From Pseudomonas sp. Irchel s3h14 (lineage in GTDB: Bacteria > Pseudomonadota > Gammaproteobacteria > Pseudomonadales > Pseudomonadaceae), in the NCBI RefSeq assembly GCF_900187425.1, contig NZ_FYDJ01000004.1:414958-478957 (forward strand): a stretch of DNA of 64,000 nucleotides, given 5' to 3'. The number at the start of each line of letters is the position of its first letter. Positions within the stretch are counted from its first letter, which is position 1. The position numbers were made by a program, and so were the translations under genes. Under the pieces are notes generated by a model. The model made no database searches. It saw nothing but the letters and a program-made list of their open reading frames with translations, and had not been told where the DNA came from. This document shows positions 25,148-32,902 of the stretch, piece after piece.

Positions 25148-25519
25148 TCAGGCGATTTTGCTTTCACAGCACACGGCTGCACGTTCAGGACGGTCACCCA
25201 TTTCATCAAGGCGTTTGGCATCAGGGCTCAACCAGTGCTTGTTGCTTTCCAGCACGGTGGTCAGTACTTGATGAACCCAATCAGGGAGATTCGGGTGTAG
25301 TCGGTAATACACCCATTGGCCTTGCCGACGGTCCGACAACAGGCCGCAAGTACGCAGTTGCGCCAGATGCCTAGAGATTTTTGGCTGACTCTCGTTCAAC
25401 GCGCAGGTCAGCTCGCAAACACAAAGCTCTCCTTCACGGGTGATGAGCATCATCGTGCGGACCCGAGTGTCGTCTGCCAGGCATTTGAAAACAGTGGTCG
25501 GTGTCAGATGGTCAGCCAT
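25148..25519 (-). CDS. arsR: ArsR-family arsenic repressor (first copy)
   Basis: The 123-residue product has a winged helix-turn-helix with the metal-binding motif ELCVCELT at the start of the recognition region and SQPKISRHLAQLR as the recognition helix. Arsenite binding to the CVC cysteines releases it from DNA. It lies inside the operon between the two arsC genes, so it controls its own synthesis. Candidate operator palindromes are in the region 25958-25993 ahead of the first arsC. Confidence 0.92.
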   Translation of the reverse strand: MADHLTPTTVFKCLADDTRVRTMMLITREGELCVCELTCALNESQPKISRHLAQLRTCGLLSDRRQGQWVYYRLHPNLPDWVHQVLTTVLESNKHWLSPDAKRLDEMGDRPERAAVCCESKIA

Positions 25520-25528
25520 ATCGTTTTC

Positions 25529-25942
25529 TCAGTGTTTGTTTTTGACCAAGACGAACATCTTGATGCGCTCATGAATTTCGTGAAGGGTGTGACGGAAGGC
25601 ATCGGGTTTGGTGCTGGTGACCGGGTCCTCAAAACTCCAGGCCAATGCCTCACCTGCTCCAGGTAAAGACAGGCATTCCGCTGCGGCTTTATCACACAAG
25701 GTGATGACGTAATCGAAACGCTCACCACGGAACTCGTCTATCGACTTGCTACGTAACCCTTCAGTACTCACACCGCTGTGTGAAAGCGCCTCAAAGGCGC
25801 GCGGATCTACCTGAGTCGGAGTTGTGCCGGCGCTGAACGCCTCGAAATGCTCTGAGTCGGTATGCCTCAGCAACACTTGGGCCAACTGGGAGCGTGCGGA
25901 GTTGGCGGTACAGACGAACAGGACACGGGCTTTGCTGGTCAT
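25529..25942 (-). CDS. arsC: Second LMW-phosphatase-type arsenate reductase
   Basis: A 137-residue protein with P-loop CTANSARS and CDKAAAECLSLPG, so it keeps the Cys-x5-Arg site and a further cysteine pair. It differs clearly from the other arsC. The general acid is in SFEDPVTST. It is the first gene of the leftward operon, 9 bases before arsR. It may be an arsenate reductase with other coupling or a related phosphatase. Confidence 0.8.
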   Translation of the reverse strand: MTSKARVLFVCTANSARSQLAQVLLRHTDSEHFEAFSAGTTPTQVDPRAFEALSHSGVSTEGLRSKSIDEFRGERFDYVITLCDKAAAECLSLPGAGEALAWSFEDPVTSTKPDAFRHTLHEIHERIKMFVLVKNKH

Positions 25943-26271
25943 AGTGAAGCCTCAGCTCATATACGGCTTAAAGAATATATGTTTTCCCGTATACAAGGTA
26001 AAGAGCCAACCACACATTAATCCATCAAAGCGATTGGACTGCCCCGACCACCTTCAATGAAAGCCCTGTATTACGGCGCCAGCCACGTAAATCGCTTTCC
26101 GGGTCTTTTCAAATATCTGCGGCGGTACATATACGTTTTCCGTAATAAATCTGTCACTCACGCAGAAATAGGTCGCTCCCCTGGCTCAAGGACTACCTGA
26201 ACATGCAGAAGAAATAAGAAGGCCGCCCCTAACCCGCCCCGCTCATCGAGGGCGGGCACGATGGCTGTGCA
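25943..26271. other. ars operon control region
   Basis: No gene. It holds CATATA (25958-25963) / TATATG (25976-25981) and the overlapping TATACGG (25960-25966) / CCCGTATA (25986-25993), and a further TACATATACG-type motif near 26126-26140. These are the probable ArsR binding sites and promoter of the leftward operon. The 3' part may carry the terminator of the flavoprotein gene (GGCGGGC repeats near 26240). Confidence 0.55.
25958..25993. promoter_or_regulatory. Candidate ArsR operator palindromes
   Basis: Two interlocked inverted repeats, CATATA-N12-TATATG and TATACGG-N19-CCCGTATA, 16 bases upstream of the first ars gene. AT-rich dyads of this kind are typical ArsR sites. Confidence 0.5.
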
Positions 26272-27627
26272 CTAGGCTTTGCAACAACCCGGCGAGGTAC
26301 GAGGTGCGACCTCAGGGGTTGTCTCTCTGGTACCGCAACAAGACGTCTGACTTGCCGAAGCCTTCAAACGATCATCGACTTCATCGAAATCCGAGTTGCA
26401 AATGCCAGTCTCCGGGAGGACCAGCTCAACCCTTTTGGCCGCATTCCAATCGCCCGCCAATGCCGCGACAACAGACCGTACCTGCTCATACCCCGTCATC
26501 AACAAGAACGTAGGTGCCCGGCCATAGCTCTTCATCCCCACAATGAACAAACCTTCCTCAGGATGGGCCAGCTCTACCGCGCCATGGGGTCTAACCGTAC
26601 CGCAGCTGTGTTCGTTGGGATCAATCATAGGAGCGAGTAACACTGCGCTTTGGGTCGCGGGATCAAGTGCGATACGCAGCTCGGCGAGCAAACTCAGGTC
26701 TGGGCGGAATCCAGTCGCCACAATGAGTTCGTCCACAGGTGGAAGAAGCTTCTCTCCCGCCTTCACGACCAGCCCTTGGCCACTGCTTGTGACCTGATCG
26801 ATGGCGACGTTTTTGAACAACTCGATCACGCCGTCGTTCAGCAACTGGCGAATCTTCAGGCCGAGCTTTCCGCGCTCTTCCAATTGGTCATTCGCCCCAC
26901 CACCCAAAATTCGATCAAGAGAATTACCCCGGATCGCCCATAGCACTGTGGTTTGCGGCGCCTCCTGAATCAGGCGCACCAGATCCTGGAGGGCGTTAAA
27001 AGCGGAGTGACCACCACCCACCACCAGCACTCTTTTGTTGGCATAGCGACTCCGGGCGCGGCCCAGTACCTCCGGAATGCCGTATGCAATGTTCGCTGCA
27101 TGCTCGATTTCGCCCAAGGCAGGGATGCCATGGGCACCCATCCAGTTCGGTGTCAGGTAGGTGCCCGAGGCCTCAATGACAGCGCTGGCCAGTACATCTC
27201 GTTCACCCGATGGTCCTATGACACGCAGTAAAAAAGGAGATGCCGATCTGCCCTGAGTCTTCATTGCATCCTGACCGACGCGCGTGACGGCCAGAACACG
27301 GGTATTGAGCTGCAAGTGACGCTTGATCTGTTCGAGGTCCGCGAGAGGTCGAACAAACCGATCCAGCAGTTCACGACCCGTTGGATACTCGTTCTCCGGC
27401 GGTGGAATCCAACCATCAGCCAGCAAAAGTTGGGCCGCCTCCTTGTCCACGTTGAACTGCCATGGAGAGAACATCCTCACATGTGCCCATTCTTCAATGC
27501 TGGACCCAGCTTTCGAGCCAGCTTCCAGAATCAGCGGTGTGATACCTCTGGCCAGCAGGTGAGCGGCTGCGGCGAGGCCCACTGGACCCGCACCAATTAC
27601 GGCGACGGGAAGGTGATTGCTCTCCAT
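26272..27627 (-). CDS. FAD-dependent oxidoreductase with Cys-rich tail
   Basis: A 451-residue flavoprotein. It has an N-terminal FAD-binding motif (VAVIGAGPVGLAAAAHLL), a second Rossmann motif for NAD(P) (VLVVGGGHSAFNAL) and ATGFRPDLSLL near the C terminus, as in class B monooxygenases. The last 30 residues contain two Cys pairs (SCCG and GCCKA), an unusual addition that could bind arsenite or antimonite (inference). It follows arsN1 by 14 bases. Related flavoproteins in ars clusters oxidise trivalent arsenicals or antimonite, but the substrate here is unknown. Confidence 0.75.
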   Translation of the reverse strand: MESNHLPVAVIGAGPVGLAAAAHLLARGITPLILEAGSKAGSSIEEWAHVRMFSPWQFNVDKEAAQLLLADGWIPPPENEYPTGRELLDRFVRPLADLEQIKRHLQLNTRVLAVTRVGQDAMKTQGRSASPFLLRVIGPSGERDVLASAVIEASGTYLTPNWMGAHGIPALGEIEHAANIAYGIPEVLGRARSRYANKRVLVVGGGHSAFNALQDLVRLIQEAPQTTVLWAIRGNSLDRILGGGANDQLEERGKLGLKIRQLLNDGVIELFKNVAIDQVTSSGQGLVVKAGEKLLPPVDELIVATGFRPDLSLLAELRIALDPATQSAVLLAPMIDPNEHSCGTVRPHGAVELAHPEEGLFIVGMKSYGRAPTFLLMTGYEQVRSVVAALAGDWNAAKRVELVLPETGICNSDFDEVDDRLKASASQTSCCGTRETTPEVAPRTSPGCCKA

Positions 27628-27641
27628 GATCGACTCCTTCT

Positions 27642-28145
27642 TCAGGCTGGCTGATTGATTGGAAACAGGCGCTCGACAATCGCGCAGTCGAGCCAGCTAC
27701 CTTCCAGGCAGGCGTGTTTTTCATACACCCCCACTTGGCGGAAACCGCAGGCTACGCACAGGGCGAGGCTGGCGTGATTGAAGGTAAAAATGCGTGAAAG
27801 GACTTTCCAGAACCCCCGAGCTTCGGCTTCTTCCAGCAGTGACTGAAGTAACTGCTTGCCGAGCCCCTGGCCGCGAACACTGCGATCCAGGTAAATGGAA
27901 AAATCCGCAATGCCGTCGTAACAGGCACGACTGCGATAGCTACTGAGTCCTGCCCAGCCAACAACCCGATCCGCCTCATCGACCATAACCAACACTGGAT
28001 AGCGCTCCATTGAGTTGATGCGATCAAGCATGTCTGCCGGGCTTCGAGGAGTCGTTTCAAACGTAGAGCTACGCTCCTCGATCCCCTGGTTGTAGATGGC
28101 GGCTATTGAAACAGTGTCGCTGGGTTCAGCTAAACGAACTCGCAT
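27642..28145 (-). CDS. arsN1: ArsN1-like N-acetyltransferase (GNAT)
   Basis: A 167-residue GNAT enzyme of the phosphinothricin acetyltransferase type. It has IYNQGIEERSSTFET, the acetyl-CoA loop VRGQGLGKQLLQSLL, and FNHASLALCVACGFRQVGVYEKH. In ars clusters this family (ArsN1) acetylates the arsenic antibiotic arsinothricin. A GTTG-N7-CAAC motif lies upstream, related to the MarR sites at 28718-28830. Naming is by context and family. Confidence 0.75.
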   Translation of the reverse strand: MRVRLAEPSDTVSIAAIYNQGIEERSSTFETTPRSPADMLDRINSMERYPVLVMVDEADRVVGWAGLSSYRSRACYDGIADFSIYLDRSVRGQGLGKQLLQSLLEEAEARGFWKVLSRIFTFNHASLALCVACGFRQVGVYEKHACLEGSWLDCAIVERLFPINQPA

Positions 28146-28210
28146 TGTTGGAGCCCCATTACGTTGGTAGTAACAACATTACTGGCAAAAAAAAGGGAAA
28201 TTCTTCCCTT

Positions 28211-28717
28211 TCAATCCTTGCTCTTCACGACTGGACAGCACTCACTCACGAGCCCGCAGCGAATCTCCGTGGCCCGCGTGATCTGCCTGAGCAAACTCAG
28301 CGCTCCCTGCCTGGCTTCAGCCGAGATGTTCTCGATCATCGCTCGCTCCTCAGCAATCAGGTCAGCCCTGATTTTCTCGTATAGCTCACGTCCAGCATCC
28401 GTTGCCTGGATCCGTACTGCACGCCGATCTTCATCATCCTCAACGCGGGACACATACCCTTTGCGTTCCAAGGTATCGATCACTCGACTCGCCGTGCTTT
28501 TGTCCAAGAACATTTCTTCTGCCAAGACCTGAAGACGCAGAGCACCCCTTTTGACCAGCGTCTCGACGGCATAGCATTGGGTAACCGATACGTCGTAACA
28601 GCAAATCCGGTCACGATCACGGAACTGATGGACTCGAACGAGCTGGTTCAACGCTTCATACAAGTCCTCGGAATCCTGAGTGAGCTGATCGTTTTTTCGC
28701 TTCGTCATAACCGTCAC
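28211..28717 (-). CDS. MarR-family regulator with cysteine pairs
   Basis: A 168-residue MarR-type winged-helix protein: LQVLAEEMFLDKSTASRVIDTLERKGYVSR is the recognition region, followed by the wing DRRAVRIQATDAGRELY. Unusual for MarR are the cysteines in RICCYDVSVTQC and RCGLVSECCP, which could sense thiol-reactive arsenicals (inference). It is divergent from the MFS gene, and the shared gap holds two TTGTT/AACAA dyads that probably bind it. It likely controls MFS, arsN1 and itself. Confidence 0.8.
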   Translation of the reverse strand: MTVMTKRKNDQLTQDSEDLYEALNQLVRVHQFRDRDRICCYDVSVTQCYAVETLVKRGALRLQVLAEEMFLDKSTASRVIDTLERKGYVSRVEDDEDRRAVRIQATDAGRELYEKIRADLIAEERAMIENISAEARQGALSLLRQITRATEIRCGLVSECCPVVKSKD

Positions 28718-28830
28718 AAATTAGTTGTTAGATGCAACAATAATCCTGATTTCCCGAAATCGTCAACACCGATCTCTCGATTGACGATAGCCAAAGGAAA
28801 GCGCTAGCTTGTTGTCACTGACAACAAAAA
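28718..28830. promoter_or_regulatory. Divergent promoter with MarR-type operators
   Basis: TTGTTGTCACTGACAACAA (28810-28828) is a perfect palindrome just ahead of the MFS start, and TTGTTAGATGCAACAA (about 28722-28737) is a second dyad near the marR start. Both have TTGTT and AACAA half-sites; a related GTTG-N7-CAAC lies before arsN1 (28163-28177). Confidence 0.6.
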
Positions 28831-30048
28831 ATGGACGCATCGGTTGTGACACTTCCAGAGCAGATTCATCCTCCGATCAATCGCTCCAGGCTCGTATGGG
28901 CCATGGGTTTCACCCAAATTCTTGCCTGGGGTTCGACCTACTACTTGCCCGCAGTACTTGCGTCTACGATAGCCAAAGAGACGGGATGGTCCATTACCAG
29001 TGTGGTGGGCGGCCTGTCCTGGGGGCTGCTGGTAGCGGGAGTTTCCTCGCCGACCGTTGGTCGTCAGATTGATCGCCATGGTGGACGCTCTGTCCTAGCC
29101 GCCAGTTCACTGCTGCTGGCTCTCGGCATGCTATTGATGGGACTCGCGGAAAACGTTGCCACCTACTATGTCGCCTGGACCCTGATCGGCGTTGCCATGG
29201 CGGCAGGCTTATACGACGCTGCCTTCTCAACCCTGGGACGACTTTTCGGGGAGGAGGCTCGAACGTCAATCACTGGGCTGACCTTGTTGGGTGGCTTCGC
29301 CAGCACCATAGGTTGGCCGGTGATAGCGGGACTGGAGAGTTGGATCGGCTGGAGAAACGCCTGCTTTACCATCGCCGCAGCTCATCTGCTAATCGGATTG
29401 CCCATTCATGCGCTGTTGATTCCTGGAAGCACAAAGCAACCGCCCCATCCCGTAACAGTAGTATCACCCAATGCATCCGAGCTTCACCCTAGGGCCACCA
29501 ACCAATTGTTCTTGTTGATTGCCGCCATGCTGACGGTTCTGGCGTTGGTCGTATCAGGTATCTCAGTACACCTGCTCAATGTCCTCAAGCAATTGGGAAT
29601 CGCAACTGCCGTTGCCTTGGCCATCGGCATGATGATTGGTCCTTCGCAAGTCCTGGCACGGGTGGCGGAGTTTTCCATTGGCAGGAACCTCCATCCAACC
29701 TGGTCCGCACGAGCCGGTGTGTTGCTTTGTTTGATCGGGCTTGGACTGCTGATTTCAGGCCTGCCCTGGCTCGCCTTTGTGGCGATAGCACTTTACGGCG
29801 CCGGTAACGGCATCCTCACCATCGCTCGCGGCACCCTCCCCTTGGCGCTGTTCGGGCCTCAAGGATATGGCGCACGAATGGGACTGCTCGCAAGACCCGT
29901 CCTGGTCGCCCAAGCCTGCGGTCCCATCGCCGCCGCTTACGTTCTGGACAGCTTCGGAGCATCGGTACTGCTTAGCGTGATGTGCGGGTTTCTGTTGCTG
30001 TGCTTCATCGCCTCTTGGCGTCTGCCAATTACGCAAAAAGGCAGATAA
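28831..30048 (+). CDS. MFS exporter of the arsenic cluster
   Basis: A 405-residue MFS transporter with 12 hydrophobic segments. Features are GFTQILAWGSTYYLPAV in helix 1, the loop RQIDRHGGRSVLAAS (motif A) and GYGARMGLLARPVLVAQ late in the protein. It is transcribed away from the MarR gene and next to arsN1 and arsO, so an organoarsenical or arsenite exporter of the ArsK type is possible, but the substrate cannot be read from sequence. The start at 28831 has a palindromic operator immediately upstream; ribosome binding is weak. Confidence 0.75.
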   Translation: MDASVVTLPEQIHPPINRSRLVWAMGFTQILAWGSTYYLPAVLASTIAKETGWSITSVVGGLSWGLLVAGVSSPTVGRQIDRHGGRSVLAASSLLLALGMLLMGLAENVATYYVAWTLIGVAMAAGLYDAAFSTLGRLFGEEARTSITGLTLLGGFASTIGWPVIAGLESWIGWRNACFTIAAAHLLIGLPIHALLIPGSTKQPPHPVTVVSPNASELHPRATNQLFLLIAAMLTVLALVVSGISVHLLNVLKQLGIATAVALAIGMMIGPSQVLARVAEFSIGRNLHPTWSARAGVLLCLIGLGLLISGLPWLAFVAIALYGAGNGILTIARGTLPLALFGPQGYGARMGLLARPVLVAQACGPIAAAYVLDSFGASVLLSVMCGFLLLCFIASWRLPITQKGR

Positions 30049-30101
30049 TTGTGATATTCCGGTAGACGCAGTGTTGAGCAGAAAAAAGTCGATACCCAGC
30101 A

Positions 30102-31172
30102 TCAAGCAAACACTGGATACGATGCATTGTGAATGAAGCGCATCAAACTAGGGATGATGTGAGAAGCATCCGGTCCAACACCTCTAAGGGTTGCCGAAGC
30201 AAAGTTGCGCTGCTTCGGTAATCCCACAAAATACAAACCCGGCACGTGCTCCGCCTTCCCGTTGCGTTGGGTCAGGCTTTCATTGCCCGCCTCATGCAGA
30301 CCTGCCAAAAAACCAAGGTTCGGACGAAACCCGGTCGCGAAAACCAAACTGTCCACGTCAGTGTGCTGCCCATCAGCCCAGATCACGCCCGTGGACGTTA
30401 CCTCCGTGAACATCGGCTTGCGCTCAAAAAGTCCCTGCTTGATGGCTCGACGATAGGTGCCATCATCCAGCACGGGGGTACTTTGGTCATTCAGCCAACG
30501 AGTCTTCTCCATCCCTGTCCACTTGAGCCAAGCATGAAAATCCACACCGAGGATCTTTTGCGGAAAAAACCGAATCGATTCCCTTGTCGCCAATACGACG
30601 CTGCTGACTTGAGCCAATTCATGGGCAATTTGTACAGCTGAGTTGGCAGCACCTATGACCACTACTCGTTGATCACTGAAGCCGTCGACATTTCGGTAAT
30701 CAGCACTGTGTAAACGTTGCCCGCGAAAACTCCCCAGTCCCTGAATGTCAGGGATGAACGGCTGATTGAATCCGCCAGTGCAAACGATCAATGCTTTTGA
30801 GCAGAAACGCTGACCATCAGATGCCTGAAGCAAAAAGAGTCCATCCTCCCTACTCACTCTCTGGATTCGTATGTTCTGCCGAATGGGTAGCTGGAAAGCG
30901 TCCGCGTACTGCTCCAAATAACGTATGACTTCATCACGTAGCGGATAGTGCTTAGCTTCAGCTGGAAAAGGCATCCCAGGTAGCGCTGAGTAAGCAGCAG
31001 GTGAAAAAAGTCTCAGGCTTTCGTAGTAATTGCGCCAGTTTCCACCAGGCTGGCTCTCGGCATCAAGGATGAGAAATCTGAGATTCTGCTGCCGCAGATG
31101 CCAACCACACGCAAGCCCAGCTTGGCCCGCACCAATAACGATGACATCCGTGGGCTCATTAATTACGTTCAT
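30102..31172 (-). CDS. arsO: ArsO-like flavin monooxygenase
   Basis: About 356 residues from ATG 31172 (MNVINEPTDVIVIGAGQAGLACGW). The FAD motif GAGQAG, the FMO-like NADPH motif VVVIGAANSAVQIAHEL and ATGFRPNLGFLAG are present. It matches the ArsO flavoproteins of ars operons, whose reaction is not settled. It is transcribed behind the second arsR with 38 bp between. An ArsR-type box (TATGC-N8-GCATA) lies over the start codon region at 31174-31191. Confidence 0.8.
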   Translation of the reverse strand: MNVINEPTDVIVIGAGQAGLACGWHLRQQNLRFLILDAESQPGGNWRNYYESLRLFSPAAYSALPGMPFPAEAKHYPLRDEVIRYLEQYADAFQLPIRQNIRIQRVSREDGLFLLQASDGQRFCSKALIVCTGGFNQPFIPDIQGLGSFRGQRLHSADYRNVDGFSDQRVVVIGAANSAVQIAHELAQVSSVVLATRESIRFFPQKILGVDFHAWLKWTGMEKTRWLNDQSTPVLDDGTYRRAIKQGLFERKPMFTEVTSTGVIWADGQHTDVDSLVFATGFRPNLGFLAGLHEAGNESLTQRNGKAEHVPGLYFVGLPKQRNFASATLRGVGPDASHIIPSLMRFIHNASYPVFA

Positions 31173-31173
31173 G

Positions 31174-31191
31174 TATGCGCACTCATGCATA
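31174..31191. promoter_or_regulatory. ArsR-type box TATGC-N8-GCATA at arsO
   Basis: An inverted repeat between arsR and arsO. Related to ATATGTGCATAT at 31572-31583 ahead of arsR and GTATGCGCATAC at 37997-38008 ahead of the SulP gene. Confidence 0.45.
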
Positions 31192-31210
31192 TATAGAGAC
31201 AACAAAAAAA

Positions 31211-31561
31211 CTACTCTGGCATACCAGGGCAGCAAAACGGAGCCAGACTCTTCATGTGTTGGAGAATGGCTTCGAGCCGTGTCACCACAGCCGGTCCATC
31301 CACCTCGTAGAACATCTGCCTGCTGACTTTGGTAGAGCGGACAATGCCAGCCTCTAATAGCACTTGCAGATGACGGGACACCACTGAACGCTCTTGAGGT
31401 AGCTCTTTGGCAATCTCACCGATATCTGCTCGCCCCAGTTGCATTACTCGCTTGAGCACAGCTACCCGCGACGGCTCGCACAGAGCTTTGAAGAAGGCTC
31501 CATCGAGAGAGTCGATTGCAGCATCAATTGCACGGCAACGTGTAGAGGTTCGGTTTGTCAT
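31211..31561 (-). CDS. arsR: ArsR-family repressor (second copy)
   Basis: About 116 residues from ATG 31561. It has a winged helix: ADIGEIAKELPQERSVVSRHLQVLLEAGIV. There is no CVC motif; instead it has cysteines near the N terminus (RCRAID, ALCEPSR) and at the C terminus (PFCCPGMPE), the layout of ArsR types with a different arsenic site. It is transcribed with arsO. A 12-bp dyad ATATGTGCATAT at 31572-31583 just upstream is the likely operator. Confidence 0.85.
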   Translation of the reverse strand: MTNRTSTRCRAIDAAIDSLDGAFFKALCEPSRVAVLKRVMQLGRADIGEIAKELPQERSVVSRHLQVLLEAGIVRSTKVSRQMFYEVDGPAVVTRLEAILQHMKSLAPFCCPGMPE

Positions 31562-31689
31562 GCGGATGACTATATGTGCATATCCATGCACGCGTCAATT
31601 GTCCAAATGAGCGTCCCAACAGATATCAATAGCGCCTGATCAATGCCTGCAAGCTCCAGAATGATGAATTCGACCGTCTATATTGGGTT

Positions 31690-31740
31690 GATTTCTGCCG
31701 GTTGCGACTGGCAGAAATCGGCCAAAAGCGGTCGTTTGGG
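31690..31740. repeat. Copy of a dispersed intergenic repeat (TTTCTGCC...GGCAGAAATCGGCC)
   Basis: TTTCTGCC and GGCAGAAA pair around a short loop, followed by AAAAGCGGTC. A close copy is at about 39205-39245; looser copies are near 35795, 38660, 40035 and 3510. Confidence 0.5.
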
Positions 31741-31750
31741 AGAGAACGGA

Positions 31751-32902
31751 TCAGCGCGAAGATGCCGCCAGATCCTCTTCGACGAAGCGCAGCATCGCCT
31801 CCGCCAGCGCCTCGCGCGGATAGGCATTCTGTGTCACCAATAGTGAAGCGATGGTCGAATGCGTTCGGGCGATCGGCACTGCCAGTGCCCAATGATCGGC
31901 GTTGATAAAGCCCATCAGGCTGCTGCCAGGCACAATCTGATCGTAGAAGATCACTTGGCTGTCGTTGCGGGCATCGATGCGCGCCAGCTTGTTGTAACTC
32001 GATTTCAGCACGGCCGAGATGTGATCCGGCTGCGGGAAGGTAACGAGCGAATAGTAGTTCAGTTCGGACGGCAGCCGGTTCTGCGCCAGCCAGCTCTTGC
32101 GCGTTGCGGGTCGCAGGCTGTTGATCGCGCCACCGTCGCCCGAATCGCAGGTCGCACCGGGAAAGTGCCGCAACAGGTCCGCCTGGTACTGCTCGGCATC
32201 GTTGGCCAGCGCCGAGCCGCCGACTGAGCCGGCTGCGCTGATTACTGCCGCCACGCGGCCGCGGATTTGCGGGTACGCGACCATCGCTTCGAGAATGTCG
32301 GGCGCGCCCTTCGAATAACCGATCAGGACGAGGCGCGGCGGTCCGGCTTCGGCTGGCATCGCCATGATCGCGTCGCGTATTTGCCGAGCGTTGTTTGCGG
32401 AGCTCGATAAGGCGTCGACCTTGATCTGCACCAGGTCATATCCGAACTGGCGGAGATGAATCGCTACGCTGCCGGGCGCTTGCAGCCATTGCTCGAAGCA
32501 TTCGTAGCCGACGCCGGCCACCACAGCGCCGATCAGACGGCGTTTCGATTGACCGAGATCGACGGGTTTGCCAGTGCCACCCGGTTCGCTACCGACGCGC
32601 GTCAGTGCCTCCTCGCAAGGGCGGCTATCGGGCAGGTCGCTTCCTCGCGTGTCGAGGATCGAGCAGAAAATCTCGCGAAAGCGCGCCCGCTGGTCCTGCA
32701 CGCCGGCCTGCGACGCAGGGACCAGCACAAGCGGCGGAGTGTCCGTCGAGTAGGCAATCAGCGGCGCGGGTGCGCAGGCGGTGAGCGCAAGGCAGCCAGC
32801 GATCATCAGCCATGCCATGCCAGCGCTGCACAACAATGGGTGGGCACCGCACAAACGGCCGGCCGAGTCATCCGGCCTGCCGAACAGGTCACTTGCGGGC
32901 AT
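31751..32902 (-). CDS. Lipoprotein alpha/beta hydrolase of the LssY operon
   Basis: About 383 residues from ATG 32902, which overlaps the upstream gene by 14 bases. A lipobox-like signal (MIAGCLALTACAPAP) suggests outer-membrane anchoring. The nucleophile elbow GYSKG (in LVLIGYSKGAPDILEAM) and a late histidine (NADHWALAVPI) fit an alpha/beta hydrolase, though the Lys in the elbow is unusual. The substrate is unknown. It is the third gene of an operon with two LssY_C-domain lipoproteins. Confidence 0.7.
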   Translation of the reverse strand: MPASDLFGRPDDSAGRLCGAHPLLCSAGMAWLMIAGCLALTACAPAPLIAYSTDTPPLVLVPASQAGVQDQRARFREIFCSILDTRGSDLPDSRPCEEALTRVGSEPGGTGKPVDLGQSKRRLIGAVVAGVGYECFEQWLQAPGSVAIHLRQFGYDLVQIKVDALSSSANNARQIRDAIMAMPAEAGPPRLVLIGYSKGAPDILEAMVAYPQIRGRVAAVISAAGSVGGSALANDAEQYQADLLRHFPGATCDSGDGGAINSLRPATRKSWLAQNRLPSELNYYSLVTFPQPDHISAVLKSSYNKLARIDARNDSQVIFYDQIVPGSSLMGFINADHWALAVPIARTHSTIASLLVTQNAYPREALAEAMLRFVEEDLAASSR

